Shown here one piece after another: positions 15,790-22,023 of a stretch of 26,976 nt of DNA (the first letter of the stretch is position 1; every line of letters begins with the position of its first letter). The translations under genes and the position numbers were made by a program. Source of the stretch: JAXHLG01 sp046497225. Its GTDB lineage: Bacteria > Patescibacteriota > Minisyncoccia > Moranbacterales > DUUL01. The notes under the pieces were generated by a model that was not told the origin of the DNA, did not search any database, and saw only the letters and a list, made by a program, of their open reading frames with translations. The stretch covers positions 1 through 26,976 of the forward strand of contig JAWOGA010000052.1 in NCBI GenBank assembly GCA_046497225.1, in the 5' to 3' direction.

Positions 15790-16365
15790 ATGAGCAATAA
15801 TAAAAAAAACAAAAATACCGGGTTTACTTTGATAGAGATTCTCATTTCCGTAGGGATTATTGCTATATTATCAGCAACCATGCTGCAAGTTACTAGTATT
15901 TCCAATACCCAGAAGCAGTTAACTATTGAAGTTAGCAAAGCACAATCTTTTTTAAGGATGGCTCAATCTTACTCTCTTTCCATACCACAGGATGTGGTCA
16001 CTAGTACAAGGCATATTTGCGGATTTGGATTTTATCCGGCAACTGAAAAAGATTATAAAGTTTTTTATGTTTATAATGAGAACTTTAATTCTAATCCGGA
16101 GGCGTGTGAAAATGAGTCGAATTATACTCCCAGTTCCTCGATTGGATCTGAGATTATAGAAGAGGCGAGTTTGAGCGGAGATTATGAGTTTGCTTCCTTC
16201 GGAGTATCTAAGGCTGTTTTTTTTAAAGCGCCTTATGGAAGAGTCTATGAAAGTGGAGGACCCAGTAAAATGGAGGGCGCAGATGAGCATTCTTTTGAAA
16301 TAAAAGATGGAGGAGATTCTAGGGAAATCAAAATCAACGGAGGGGGAAAAATCAAAGTTAATTAA
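15790..16365 (+). CDS. Minor pilin-like protein (GspH/FimT-like)
   Basis: This 191-aa protein has a leader ending in KNTG and the pilin helix FTLIEILISVGIIAILSATM with Glu5. The rest resembles GspH/FimT-type minor pseudopilins: beta-rich, with one Cys pair (ICGFGF and EACENES) and a Gly/Lys-rich end. It is the first gene after pilD and begins the minor-pilin block (H/V/W/X order), whose products usually prime assembly and form the pilus tip. The exact subtype is inferred from order and length. Confidence 0.8.
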   Translation: MSNNKKNKNTGFTLIEILISVGIIAILSATMLQVTSISNTQKQLTIEVSKAQSFLRMAQSYSLSIPQDVVTSTRHICGFGFYPATEKDYKVFYVYNENFNSNPEACENESNYTPSSSIGSEIIEEASLSGDYEFASFGVSKAVFFKAPYGRVYESGGPSKMEGADEHSFEIKDGGDSREIKINGGGKIKVN

Positions 16366-16373
16366 GCAAAACA

Positions 16374-16907
16374 ATGGAGATGAAAAATTTAGAGAAAAAA
16401 AACAATCAAAAAGAAGCTGGCTTTACTCTAATTGAGATAATTTTGGTAATGTTTATGGTTTCTGTTGTTTTTGTGGCTATTTATTCACTTTTTTCCAAAA
16501 ACATAAAAGAGTACCGGGAGAGTAACATGGAAGTGGTGGCCTCTAACTTAGCGCAAGAAGGAGTGGAGATAGTAAGGAATGCGAGAGACAATAATTGGCT
16601 AGCTGGTGGAAGCATGACCGATGGTTTGTCATCCGGAAGCTGTATCCCATCTATTTCTTCTTCGGGAATTCCCAGCTGCGGTTCCGGAAGTGACACAATA
16701 AAAATAGTCGATGACTCCGGTGTAAATATTTATCAAAATGGCGGAAGCGGGACAGAAACCGAGTTTAGAAGAGAGTGTGGGTTGAACCCTTTTAATGATG
16801 AAGAGATTGAGGTGACTTGTACTGTGGAGTGGGATAGTTTTGTTAATCCTGACTTAGATAGAGAGGTTAAAGCGACCGGATATTTAACCAATTGGCAAGA
16901 GTATTGA
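16374..16907 (+). CDS. Minor pilin-like protein (PilV/GspI-like)
   Basis: This 177-aa protein has a leader ending in KEAG and FTLIEIILVMFMVSVVFVAI with Glu5. A PilV/GspI-like stretch, ASNLAQEGVEIVRNARDNNWLAGG, follows the helix; this LAQEGxExxRNxRDxNW pattern is characteristic of the family. Either the first ATG or the one two codons later could be used. It lies 8 bp after the previous gene and 15 bp before the next. It probably belongs to the tip complex with its neighbours. Confidence 0.85.
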   Translation: MEMKNLEKKNNQKEAGFTLIEIILVMFMVSVVFVAIYSLFSKNIKEYRESNMEVVASNLAQEGVEIVRNARDNNWLAGGSMTDGLSSGSCIPSISSSGIPSCGSGSDTIKIVDDSGVNIYQNGGSGTETEFRRECGLNPFNDEEIEVTCTVEWDSFVNPDLDREVKATGYLTNWQEY

Positions 16908-16922
16908 TATAATAAATTTTTT

Positions 16923-17504
16923 ATGAAAAAAAGCAAAAATAACAAAGGATTTACTTTACTGGAGTTAACTTTTTCCGTAGTCTTGTTTACTATTATTATT
17001 GGCGGGATGGTCTTGTTCGGGGTAAGGGTTATCCAAAATCATCAAAGATCCCAAGCTATGCAACAAGCTTTGGAGAACGCCAGATTTGCGATTGAGTCTT
17101 TAAATAAAACCATAAGAACCAGCAATAATATTAGCGTTTCCGTATCGGACTTTAATAAAAGCGACGAGATATTTATAAAAGATAATGTTGAAAACAAAAG
17201 TTATTGCTATGAATTTAGTGGTAATAGACTTCAGAGAAAAGAAGCCACCACTTCAACGGAAATAAATAGCTGTAGTGATATTACATCTGCTTTTTATGAG
17301 CTAGTCGGTTCCAGTCAAGTAAATGTAGGGGGCGGTTTTTTTGTCAAAGATACTGATATTCCCGGCGGGGAAAGAGGAATAGTGAGAACTGTTATCGAGC
17401 TTAGCTACGAGAGCCCTATAGAAAATTCTCCCTATGGACAAAGCGGTGATTTGCTTCTTCAATCAGCAGTTTCTTTAAGGGATTATTCTTTTAATTTTAA
17501 TTAA
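16923..17504 (+). CDS. Minor pilin-like protein (PilW/GspJ-like)
   Basis: This 193-aa protein has a leader ending in NNKG and FTLLELTFSVVLFTIIIGGM with Glu5. After the helix comes QQALENARFAIESLNKTIRTSNNI, the PilW/GspJ signature region (ALENARFAxExLxxxIR). The C-terminal half is beta-rich and ends in a strand-rich SAVSLRDYSFNFN. It lies 5 bp before the PilX-like gene, keeping the V-W-X order of minor-pilin operons. Confidence 0.87.
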   Translation: MKKSKNNKGFTLLELTFSVVLFTIIIGGMVLFGVRVIQNHQRSQAMQQALENARFAIESLNKTIRTSNNISVSVSDFNKSDEIFIKDNVENKSYCYEFSGNRLQRKEATTSTEINSCSDITSAFYELVGSSQVNVGGGFFVKDTDIPGGERGIVRTVIELSYESPIENSPYGQSGDLLLQSAVSLRDYSFNFN

Positions 17505-17509
17505 GGCTA

Positions 17510-18499
17510 ATGTTTACCGGCAATTTCAAAAAAAATAATAAAAACCAAAAAGGGTCAGCGCTTGTGTTTTCTCTGATTATTCTTGTGAATGCCGTGCTTA
17601 TAGTGGGAGCGGTGGTATTTGTTTCCATTGTGCAAAGAAAAACCACGGGAAAAGTTCGCCATACTTCAACAGCTATTCAAGAGGCTGATAGCGGAATAGA
17701 GGAGATTTTAAAAAAAGTTAATGTGGAGGATGTAGAAGATGATCCCATTAGTTCTTTGTGTGATAGCTTTAGCGCAGGAAGGTGCGCATTGGATGAAACG
17801 GACGCCGAGATTTATTTTTTTGACGAGGATGATAATCTTTTGACTAGCGGACAGGTTCAGGATATAATGTATGCCAAGTCTGTGGGTGAGGCCGGCTATG
17901 CCCAAGACAGAGTTACTAGAGCTTTTAAGGTAGGAGTGGGAGAAGTTTTTGTTTGCGGGCTTGACAAGCTGGAGGATGAATACAAGACTATTGCGGTTGG
18001 AGAAAATTGCTGGATGGCGGATAATTTGAATGCTGATGTTGCCGGTAGACTGTGTTATAATGGTGATTGCGAAGAAGATAGGCGAGGCGGGCTATATCCT
18101 TGGTCGGTCACAATGGATGGGGATTCAACTGAAGGAAGCCGAGGCATTTGTCCGGAGGGTTGGCATATTCCTACTGATGAGGAATGGAATGATCTGGAAG
18201 ATGCTTACAGTACCGGGTTTTGTAGTGACACAAGAACTGGTTGGGGATGCGCGCCCGCCGGAGATGAGGATCATCTTCAAGATAATACGGTGGGAGGTTT
18301 CAATGCCAAGTTGGGAGGATATCATAACGGCAGCAGTTTTTCGGAATTGGACTTCCAGGGTTATTACTGGACATCTTCTGATTTGGGCGGAAATGCTGTT
18401 TATAGAAAATTGAAGTTGAATAACTCCCAGGTGTTCAGAGAGGAGGACATGAACAAGGGTAGCGCTTTATCTGTGAGATGCGTGAAAGATATAGATTAG
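17510..18499 (+). CDS. PilX-like minor pilin fused to a FISUMP domain
   Basis: This 329-aa protein starts like PilX/GspK: a leader ending in KG, then SALVFSLIILVNAVLIVGAVVFVSIVQRKTTGK, without Glu5, as is usual for tip-type pilins. Residues from about 142 match the FISUMP (Fibrobacter succinogenes major paralogous) domain: GENCWMADNLN, RLCYNGDC, LYPWSVTM, ICPEGWHIPTDEEWNDLE, GYYWTSSD and SALSVRCVKD. FISUMP domains are extracellular and Cys-rich, and common in surface proteins. A pilin anchor with this domain would place it at the pilus tip, probably for adhesion; that function is inferred. It closes the minor-pilin block. Confidence 0.88.
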   Translation: MFTGNFKKNNKNQKGSALVFSLIILVNAVLIVGAVVFVSIVQRKTTGKVRHTSTAIQEADSGIEEILKKVNVEDVEDDPISSLCDSFSAGRCALDETDAEIYFFDEDDNLLTSGQVQDIMYAKSVGEAGYAQDRVTRAFKVGVGEVFVCGLDKLEDEYKTIAVGENCWMADNLNADVAGRLCYNGDCEEDRRGGLYPWSVTMDGDSTEGSRGICPEGWHIPTDEEWNDLEDAYSTGFCSDTRTGWGCAPAGDEDHLQDNTVGGFNAKLGGYHNGSSFSELDFQGYYWTSSDLGGNAVYRKLKLNNSQVFREEDMNKGSALSVRCVKDID

Positions 18500-18510
18500 T
18501 TATGGTATTT

Positions 18511-18535
18511 TTGTTTTTTATTTGATAAAAAACAA
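18511..18535. terminator. A/T hairpin after the FISUMP pilin gene (possible terminator)
   Basis: TTGTTTTTTAT (18511-18521) pairs exactly with ATAAAAAACAA (18525-18535) across a 3-nt loop. The stem is nearly all A/T and no T-run follows, so termination may be weak. Confidence 0.35.
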
Positions 18536-18645
18536 GGAAAGGTTTGCGGTATGCTCATAAATTAAACCGGCTTTTTATTTAATTCAATTAATGAATGAAT
18601 GGCTAGTTATAATCTTTATAAGTAAATTCAAAATTTAGGGATAAA

Positions 18646-18674
18646 TTTACCGGACATTATTTGTATGTTATAAT
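18646..18674 (+). promoter_or_regulatory. Promoter of the last pilin gene (extended -10)
   Basis: A perfect TATAAT at 18669-18674 is preceded by TGT, giving an extended -10. TTTACC lies 17 bp upstream at 18646-18651. The predicted transcript would start near 18681, about 60 nt before the pilin ATG, separating this pilin from the operon to its left. Confidence 0.65.
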
Positions 18675-18722
18675 TTTCATAGTAGCAACATTGAGTTGAT
18701 TAATTTTAAATAAAATAACAAC

Positions 18723-18741
18723 TAGAAAGAGAGGTGAAACA
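18723..18741 (+). promoter_or_regulatory. Strong pilin leader/ribosome-binding site (second copy)
   Basis: ACTAGAAAGAGAGGTGAAA immediately precedes the ATG at 18742 and is identical over 19 nt to the sequence before the pilin at 12095. It contains a strong AGAGAGGTGA Shine-Dalgarno region. The boundaries are approximate. Confidence 0.6.
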
Positions 18742-19137
18742 ATGAAACAAAAACTAAATAGAAAGGGTTTTACCCTGATTGAATTATTGGTAGTAGTGGC
18801 TATTATTGCTATTCTGGCCGGTATTGTCTTGGTGAGTCTTAACAGCGCTAGAGAGAGGTCTAAAAAAGCTTCTTTGCAATCCACTTTAAGTTCAGTAATG
18901 CCGGTGGCAAGCATGTGTGAAAATGATGGAGGAAATATTCAGGGTCCGGATAATGTTGAAACCGGTGGCGGAAATATTTGCGATGTTGAAGATATTAGCG
19001 AAGAATGGCCCGGTTTACCCGGTGACATTACTCCAGATTATACCTATGGAGCAGCAAATAATAGTACTATAACCGGAGAGGGACCTGGTAATTATGAAAT
19101 TACTTGTGATGTGGCTTCCGGAAGCTGCACGGATTAG
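18742..19137 (+). CDS. Type IV pilin, PilA-like (own promoter)
   Basis: This 131-aa prepilin has a leader ending in NRKG, then FTLIELLVVVAIIAILAGIVLVSLNSARERSKKAS, the typical pilin helix with Glu5. The small C-terminal domain repeats the pattern CENDGG, NICDVED, EEWPGLPG, Tyr/Gly loop, ITCDVA and SCTD, close to pilin 5 (14413). Its own extended -10 promoter, strong Shine-Dalgarno leader and terminator suggest high, independent expression. It is therefore a leading candidate for the major pilin, together with the gene at 12095. Confidence 0.93.
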   Translation: MKQKLNRKGFTLIELLVVVAIIAILAGIVLVSLNSARERSKKASLQSTLSSVMPVASMCENDGGNIQGPDNVETGGGNICDVEDISEEWPGLPGDITPDYTYGAANNSTITGEGPGNYEITCDVASGSCTD

Positions 19138-19160
19138 TACTTATCTTATTTCAGGCAAGA

Positions 19161-19191
19161 GCACTTCCTTTTAGGGAAGTGTTTTTGTTTT
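19161..19191 (+). terminator. Intrinsic terminator after the last pilin
   Basis: CACTTCC (19162-19168) pairs with GGAAGTG (19175-19181) and is followed by TTTTTGTTTT. This is a classic terminator closing the single-gene pilin unit. Confidence 0.8.
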
Positions 19192-19236
19192 AGTAAGCAA
19201 TTCATTAACTTTAATTAGCCTATTATTTATTTTTCC

Positions 19237-19264
19237 TTGACTATTGGCGTTTTTTTGCTAAGAT
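19237..19264 (+). promoter_or_regulatory. Sigma70-like promoter for the membrane-anchored acidic protein
   Basis: TTGACT at 19237-19242 and TAAGAT at 19259-19264 are separated by 16 bp. The transcript would start near 19271 with a leader of about 70 nt that ends in a CTAGAAAGGCAGGTGA ribosome site related to the pilin leaders. Confidence 0.65.
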
Positions 19265-19341
19265 TGACCTAAGACCTTTATTATTAAAATAATTCAATTA
19301 ATTAAACAATTTTAATGAACCTAGAAAGGCAGGTGACGTAG

Positions 19342-20034
19342 ATGGACCAACAAGACTTTGAAGGCCAGGAAGATATTGGCACCGGAGGGAAAATTAAAAA
19401 TTGGATACAAGATAACATTAGGATAATCATTTCTATCTTAATTGTAATTGCTATCGCTGGCGGAATTTATTCTTATTCCAATAGAGGCCAAGCTCCCTCT
19501 GAAGGGGACTTGGCATTAGAAGAAGAGTTTAATATGACGCAAGAAGAAGTAATAGAGGATGGGCAAGGTGACGAACAGGACAATCAGGAGGAGGAAACGC
19601 AGAATGGAAATAAGGAGGATGAAAATCAAGATAGTGAATTGCAAGAAGAGAGCCAAGAGGAATCAAGGGACGAAGAAGTGAAAGTGGAAACAGAAGAAGA
19701 GGAGCCTCAAACCACTGAGACAATCAGTGAAGAAACAGAGGAAGCTTTTATTCAAACAGCCGTAAGAGGAGACAGTCAAACCACTTTAGCAAGGAAAGCC
19801 TTGGCGGATTATTTGGAAAAAAATAATGACTCCGAGCTAACCGCTGAGCACAAGGTTTATATTGAAGATTATCTTAGGAAAAATGTAGATAATAGTGATT
19901 CTTTGAATGTGGGGGAAAAAATGACTTTTTCCAAAACTTTAATCAAAGATTCTATTGAAAAATCCAAAACTTTAACCGAGAGTCAATTGGAAAATTTGAA
20001 AAAATATTCGGCGCGAGTTCCAAGTCTTAGATAG
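19342..20034 (+). CDS. Membrane-anchored acidic protein, possible LysM-like C-terminal domain
   Basis: I do not recognise this 230-aa protein with certainty. Residues about 27-46 (IRIIISILIVIAIAGGIYSY) form one membrane segment. Residues about 55-135 are a disordered linker dominated by Glu, Asp, Gln and Asn. The last 95 residues form a folded, mostly helical domain beginning FIQTAVRGDSQTTLARKALADYL and later LNVGEKMTFSKTLI. The phrases VRGDSxTxLA and LxVGExM recall the two ends of a LysM domain with a longer middle, which would fit peptidoglycan binding; this is a tentative reading. It has its own promoter, a strong ribosome site and a terminator. The position beside the pilus genes and the related leader suggest a surface role with the pili. 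Confidence 0.75.
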   Translation: MDQQDFEGQEDIGTGGKIKNWIQDNIRIIISILIVIAIAGGIYSYSNRGQAPSEGDLALEEEFNMTQEEVIEDGQGDEQDNQEEETQNGNKEDENQDSELQEESQEESRDEEVKVETEEEEPQTTETISEETEEAFIQTAVRGDSQTTLARKALADYLEKNNDSELTAEHKVYIEDYLRKNVDNSDSLNVGEKMTFSKTLIKDSIEKSKTLTESQLENLKKYSARVPSLR

Positions 20035-20072
20035 TTTATATTGCAATATTGTTTATTCAGTTCTTTTATTAT

Positions 20073-20118
20073 AAAAACCACAAAATCTCCAACAGCGCTT
20101 GGGGATTTTGTGGTTTTT
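20073..20118. terminator. Strong bidirectional terminator
   Basis: AAAAACCACAAAATC (20073-20087) pairs exactly with GATTTTGTGGTTTTT (20104-20118) around a 16-nt loop. The A-run and T-run lie inside the stem, so it could work in both directions. It separates the acidic-protein gene from secE. Confidence 0.85.
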
Positions 20119-20275
20119 CGGGAGTGTTTATTAGATTTGATATTTTAAAAAAGGGAGTTAGATCTTGATTCGGTTAGAAGGGCGCTTGTCATTAAAACTG
20201 TCAAGCTTTGTTTTCTATTAAGTTTACCTGTAATTTTCTCTGAAGAACCCCAGATTTAAATCTTAGATTATTTGT

Positions 20276-20304
20276 TTGACAATTATAGAAAATAACTGTA
20301 AAAT
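20276..20304 (+). promoter_or_regulatory. Sigma70-like promoter for secE-nusG-rplK
   Basis: A perfect TTGACA at 20276-20281 and TAAAAT at 20299-20304 are separated by 17 bp. Downstream in the leader, AGCC (20324-20327) and GGCT (20333-20336) can form a short stem followed by GTTTTT, a possible weak attenuator. Confidence 0.75.
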
Positions 20305-20378
20305 TACTTTGAAAATGATAAATAGCCGAGAAGGCTGTTTTTAAGTTCAAAACTTTTTAATAAATTTTCGTTTTTAAA

Positions 20379-20561
20379 ATGAAACAGGTTATCAATTTTT
20401 TAAAAGAAGCTAGGGATGAATTAAAAAAGGTTAGTTGGCCAAACAAGGAACAAACCTTTAAGTATACGCTTGTTGTTATAGGGGTGAGTCTTGCAGTGGC
20501 TATTTTTTTGGGTGTTCTGGATTTGGTTTTCTCCGGCGCTATTGAAAAATTCATTTTTTAG
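20379..20561 (+). CDS. secE: Preprotein translocase subunit SecE
   Basis: This 60-aa protein is a single-span SecE of typical short bacterial form. An amphipathic N-terminal helix carries the family motif FLKEARDELKKVSWPNKEQT (residues 6-25), followed by one membrane segment (about 30-50). SecE clamps SecY in the Sec channel at the cytoplasmic membrane. It is followed 82 bp later by nusG, the conserved bacterial order, and preceded by a near-consensus promoter. Confidence 0.96.
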   Translation: MKQVINFLKEARDELKKVSWPNKEQTFKYTLVVIGVSLAVAIFLGVLDLVFSGAIEKFIF

Positions 20562-20643
20562 ATTTTTTAGAAAAGATATAAAAGATATAAGAATTTCATA
20601 ATTTTATCGGTTTTTGATAGTTTTAATATATAAAGTTTAATAT

Positions 20644-21189
20644 ATGGCAAAGCAAACTCAACACCACGGACGTTCTTGGTATGTTCTTCATACTTATAGC
20701 GGATACGAGGATAATGTGGCTAGGAATTTAAGGCAAAGAATTGAGTCTATGGGAGTGCAGGATAAGATTTTTGATGTGTTGGTGCCAAAAGAAAAAAATA
20801 TCAAGATTAAAAACGGCAAGAGGTATACGGTTGAAGAAAAAATCTTTCCGGGATATGTTTTAGTGGATATGATTGTGACAGACGACTCTTGGTATGTTGT
20901 AAGAAATACTCCTAATGTTACTGGGTTTATAGGATTGGGGACAACTCCGACTCCGGTTGATCCGGAAGAAATAGGTTTGATCAAAAAGAGATCCGAGAAG
21001 GATGAGCCCAAGTATAATATTGATGTTGAGCAAGGAGAAATGGTTAAGGTGGTTGACGGTCCGTTTAAAGGATTTGACAGCAAGGTTGAAAATGTTGACA
21101 AGGAGAGGGGTAAAATAACAGTTTTGGTAAATATATTTGGAAGAGAAACTCCCGTTGAACTAGACTTTTTGCAAATAAGAAAAATATAG
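20644..21189 (+). CDS. nusG: Transcription termination/antitermination factor NusG
   Basis: This 181-aa NusG has an N-terminal NGN domain (SWYVLHTYSGYEDNVARNL, KIFPGYVLVDM, WYVVRNTPNVTGFIG) and a C-terminal KOW domain (GEMVKVVDGPFKGFDSKV through FGRETPVELDFLQI). It binds RNA polymerase and links it to ribosomes or Rho. The length is normal and the neighbours secE and rplK are the standard ones. Confidence 0.97.
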   Translation: MAKQTQHHGRSWYVLHTYSGYEDNVARNLRQRIESMGVQDKIFDVLVPKEKNIKIKNGKRYTVEEKIFPGYVLVDMIVTDDSWYVVRNTPNVTGFIGLGTTPTPVDPEEIGLIKKRSEKDEPKYNIDVEQGEMVKVVDGPFKGFDSKVENVDKERGKITVLVNIFGRETPVELDFLQIRKI

Positions 21190-21237
21190 TTAAATTTTAT
21201 CTAATATTTTGATAAATAATTAAATAAATTAAGATAT

Positions 21238-21660
21238 ATGTCTAAAAAAACTGAAACAGTTATTAAACTTCAAATAAAAGCCGGTCAGGCTAATCCCGCT
21301 CCTCCGGTTGGACCTGCGTTGGGTCAGCATGGATTAAACATTCAAGATTTTTGCTCCAAATTTAACGAAGCAACCAAGGAAATGCAAGGGGATGTAATCC
21401 CGGTGGAGATAAGTGTTTTTGAAGATAGAAGTTTTGATTTTAAGTTAAAAACTCCTCCGGCGTCTGATTTGCTCAAAAAAGCCGCTGGAGTTGAAAAAGG
21501 GGCGGGGAATGTTTTAACTGAGAAAGCCGGAACGATTACGAAAGATCAAGTCAGGGAAATTGCTGAGAAAAAAATGCCTGATTTAAATGCTGAAGATATA
21601 AATTCAGCAACAAAAATTATCGAAGGAACTGCAAGATCAATGGGCATAAAGGTTGAATAA
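21238..21660 (+). CDS. rplK: 50S ribosomal protein L11
   Basis: This 140-aa L11 has the N-terminal motif KLQIKAGQANPAPPVGPALG, then HGLNIQDFCSKFNEAT, and the C-terminal RNA-binding domain with GTARSMGIKVE at the end. It binds 23S rRNA at the GTPase-associated centre. In most bacteria rplA (L1) follows; here there is none, and a tRNA-Trp with its own promoter comes next. Confidence 0.97.
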   Translation: MSKKTETVIKLQIKAGQANPAPPVGPALGQHGLNIQDFCSKFNEATKEMQGDVIPVEISVFEDRSFDFKLKTPPASDLLKKAAGVEKGAGNVLTEKAGTITKDQVREIAEKKMPDLNAEDINSATKIIEGTARSMGIKVE

Positions 21661-21675
21661 TTTAAACTCCAAAAG

Positions 21676-21704
21676 TTGTAAATAAAGCTCCTGTTTTTTA
21701 TAAT
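21676..21704 (+). promoter_or_regulatory. Promoter upstream of tRNA-Trp
   Basis: TTGTAA at 21676-21681 and a perfect TATAAT at 21699-21704 are separated by 17 bp, just after the rplK stop. Transcription would start near 21711 and include tRNA-Trp, and could continue into the glycosyltransferase operon because no terminator is seen between them. Confidence 0.65.
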
Positions 21705-21799
21705 CAAGGCTGGTATTAAAGAAGAGCTTAAAGTATAGAAGTAGCTTTTGTGTTCTTATTGTACTGTAGTTGTTTTTTTCTGGCCAATAAGCTGGTTAA

Positions 21800-21870
21800 G
21801 CGGGATTAGTTAAGTGGTATAACGACGGTCTCCAAAACCGTAGTCGGGGGTTCGATTCCCTCATCCCGTG
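21800..21870 (+). tRNA. tRNA-Trp (anticodon CCA)
   Basis: The acceptor GCGGGAT pairs with ATCCCGT (first pair G-T). The D-arm is GTTA/TAAC. The anticodon stem ACGGT/ACCGT holds the loop CTCCAAA with T33, CCA and A37. The variable loop AGTCG and T-arm GGGGG-TTCGATT-CCCTC complete the fold. The discriminator is G, as expected for tryptophan; CCA is not encoded (GCA follows). Confidence 0.95.
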
Positions 21871-21903
21871 CACTCTTTTATGAAGCTTGATTAAGGAGGT
21901 TTT

Positions 21904-22023
21904 ATGTCTTTCGTTTTAAAAACAGTGTCATCTTCCTTCTCTCTTAATCTTTCATCTTTATTTAGCCACCTTAAACGCAAAAGCGATGAAAAAAAACTTA
22001 GAGATTGCAAAAAATTTTATTAA
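21904..22023 (+). CDS. Possible 39-aa small protein or leader peptide
   Basis: ATG at 21904 is preceded by a perfect AAGGAGG (21893-21899), the strongest ribosome site in the window, 4 nt away. The frame runs 39 codons (MSFVLKTVSSSFSLNLSSLF, then a Lys/Arg-rich end) to TAA at 22021-22023. It covers the start of the glycosyltransferase gene at 21986 in another frame. It may be a leader peptide giving translational coupling, a small membrane peptide, or chance; the otherwise rare Shine-Dalgarno site is the main support. Confidence 0.4.
   Translation: MSFVLKTVSSSFSLNLSSLFSHLKRKSDEKKLRDCKKFY

Noticed and set aside
21834..21836. Recoded UGA (tRNA with UCA anticodon) as in some CPR lineages
   Set aside because: The anticodon is CCA, and clear genes here end with TGA (for example pilM at 6040 and the hydrolase at 24589) as a normal stop.
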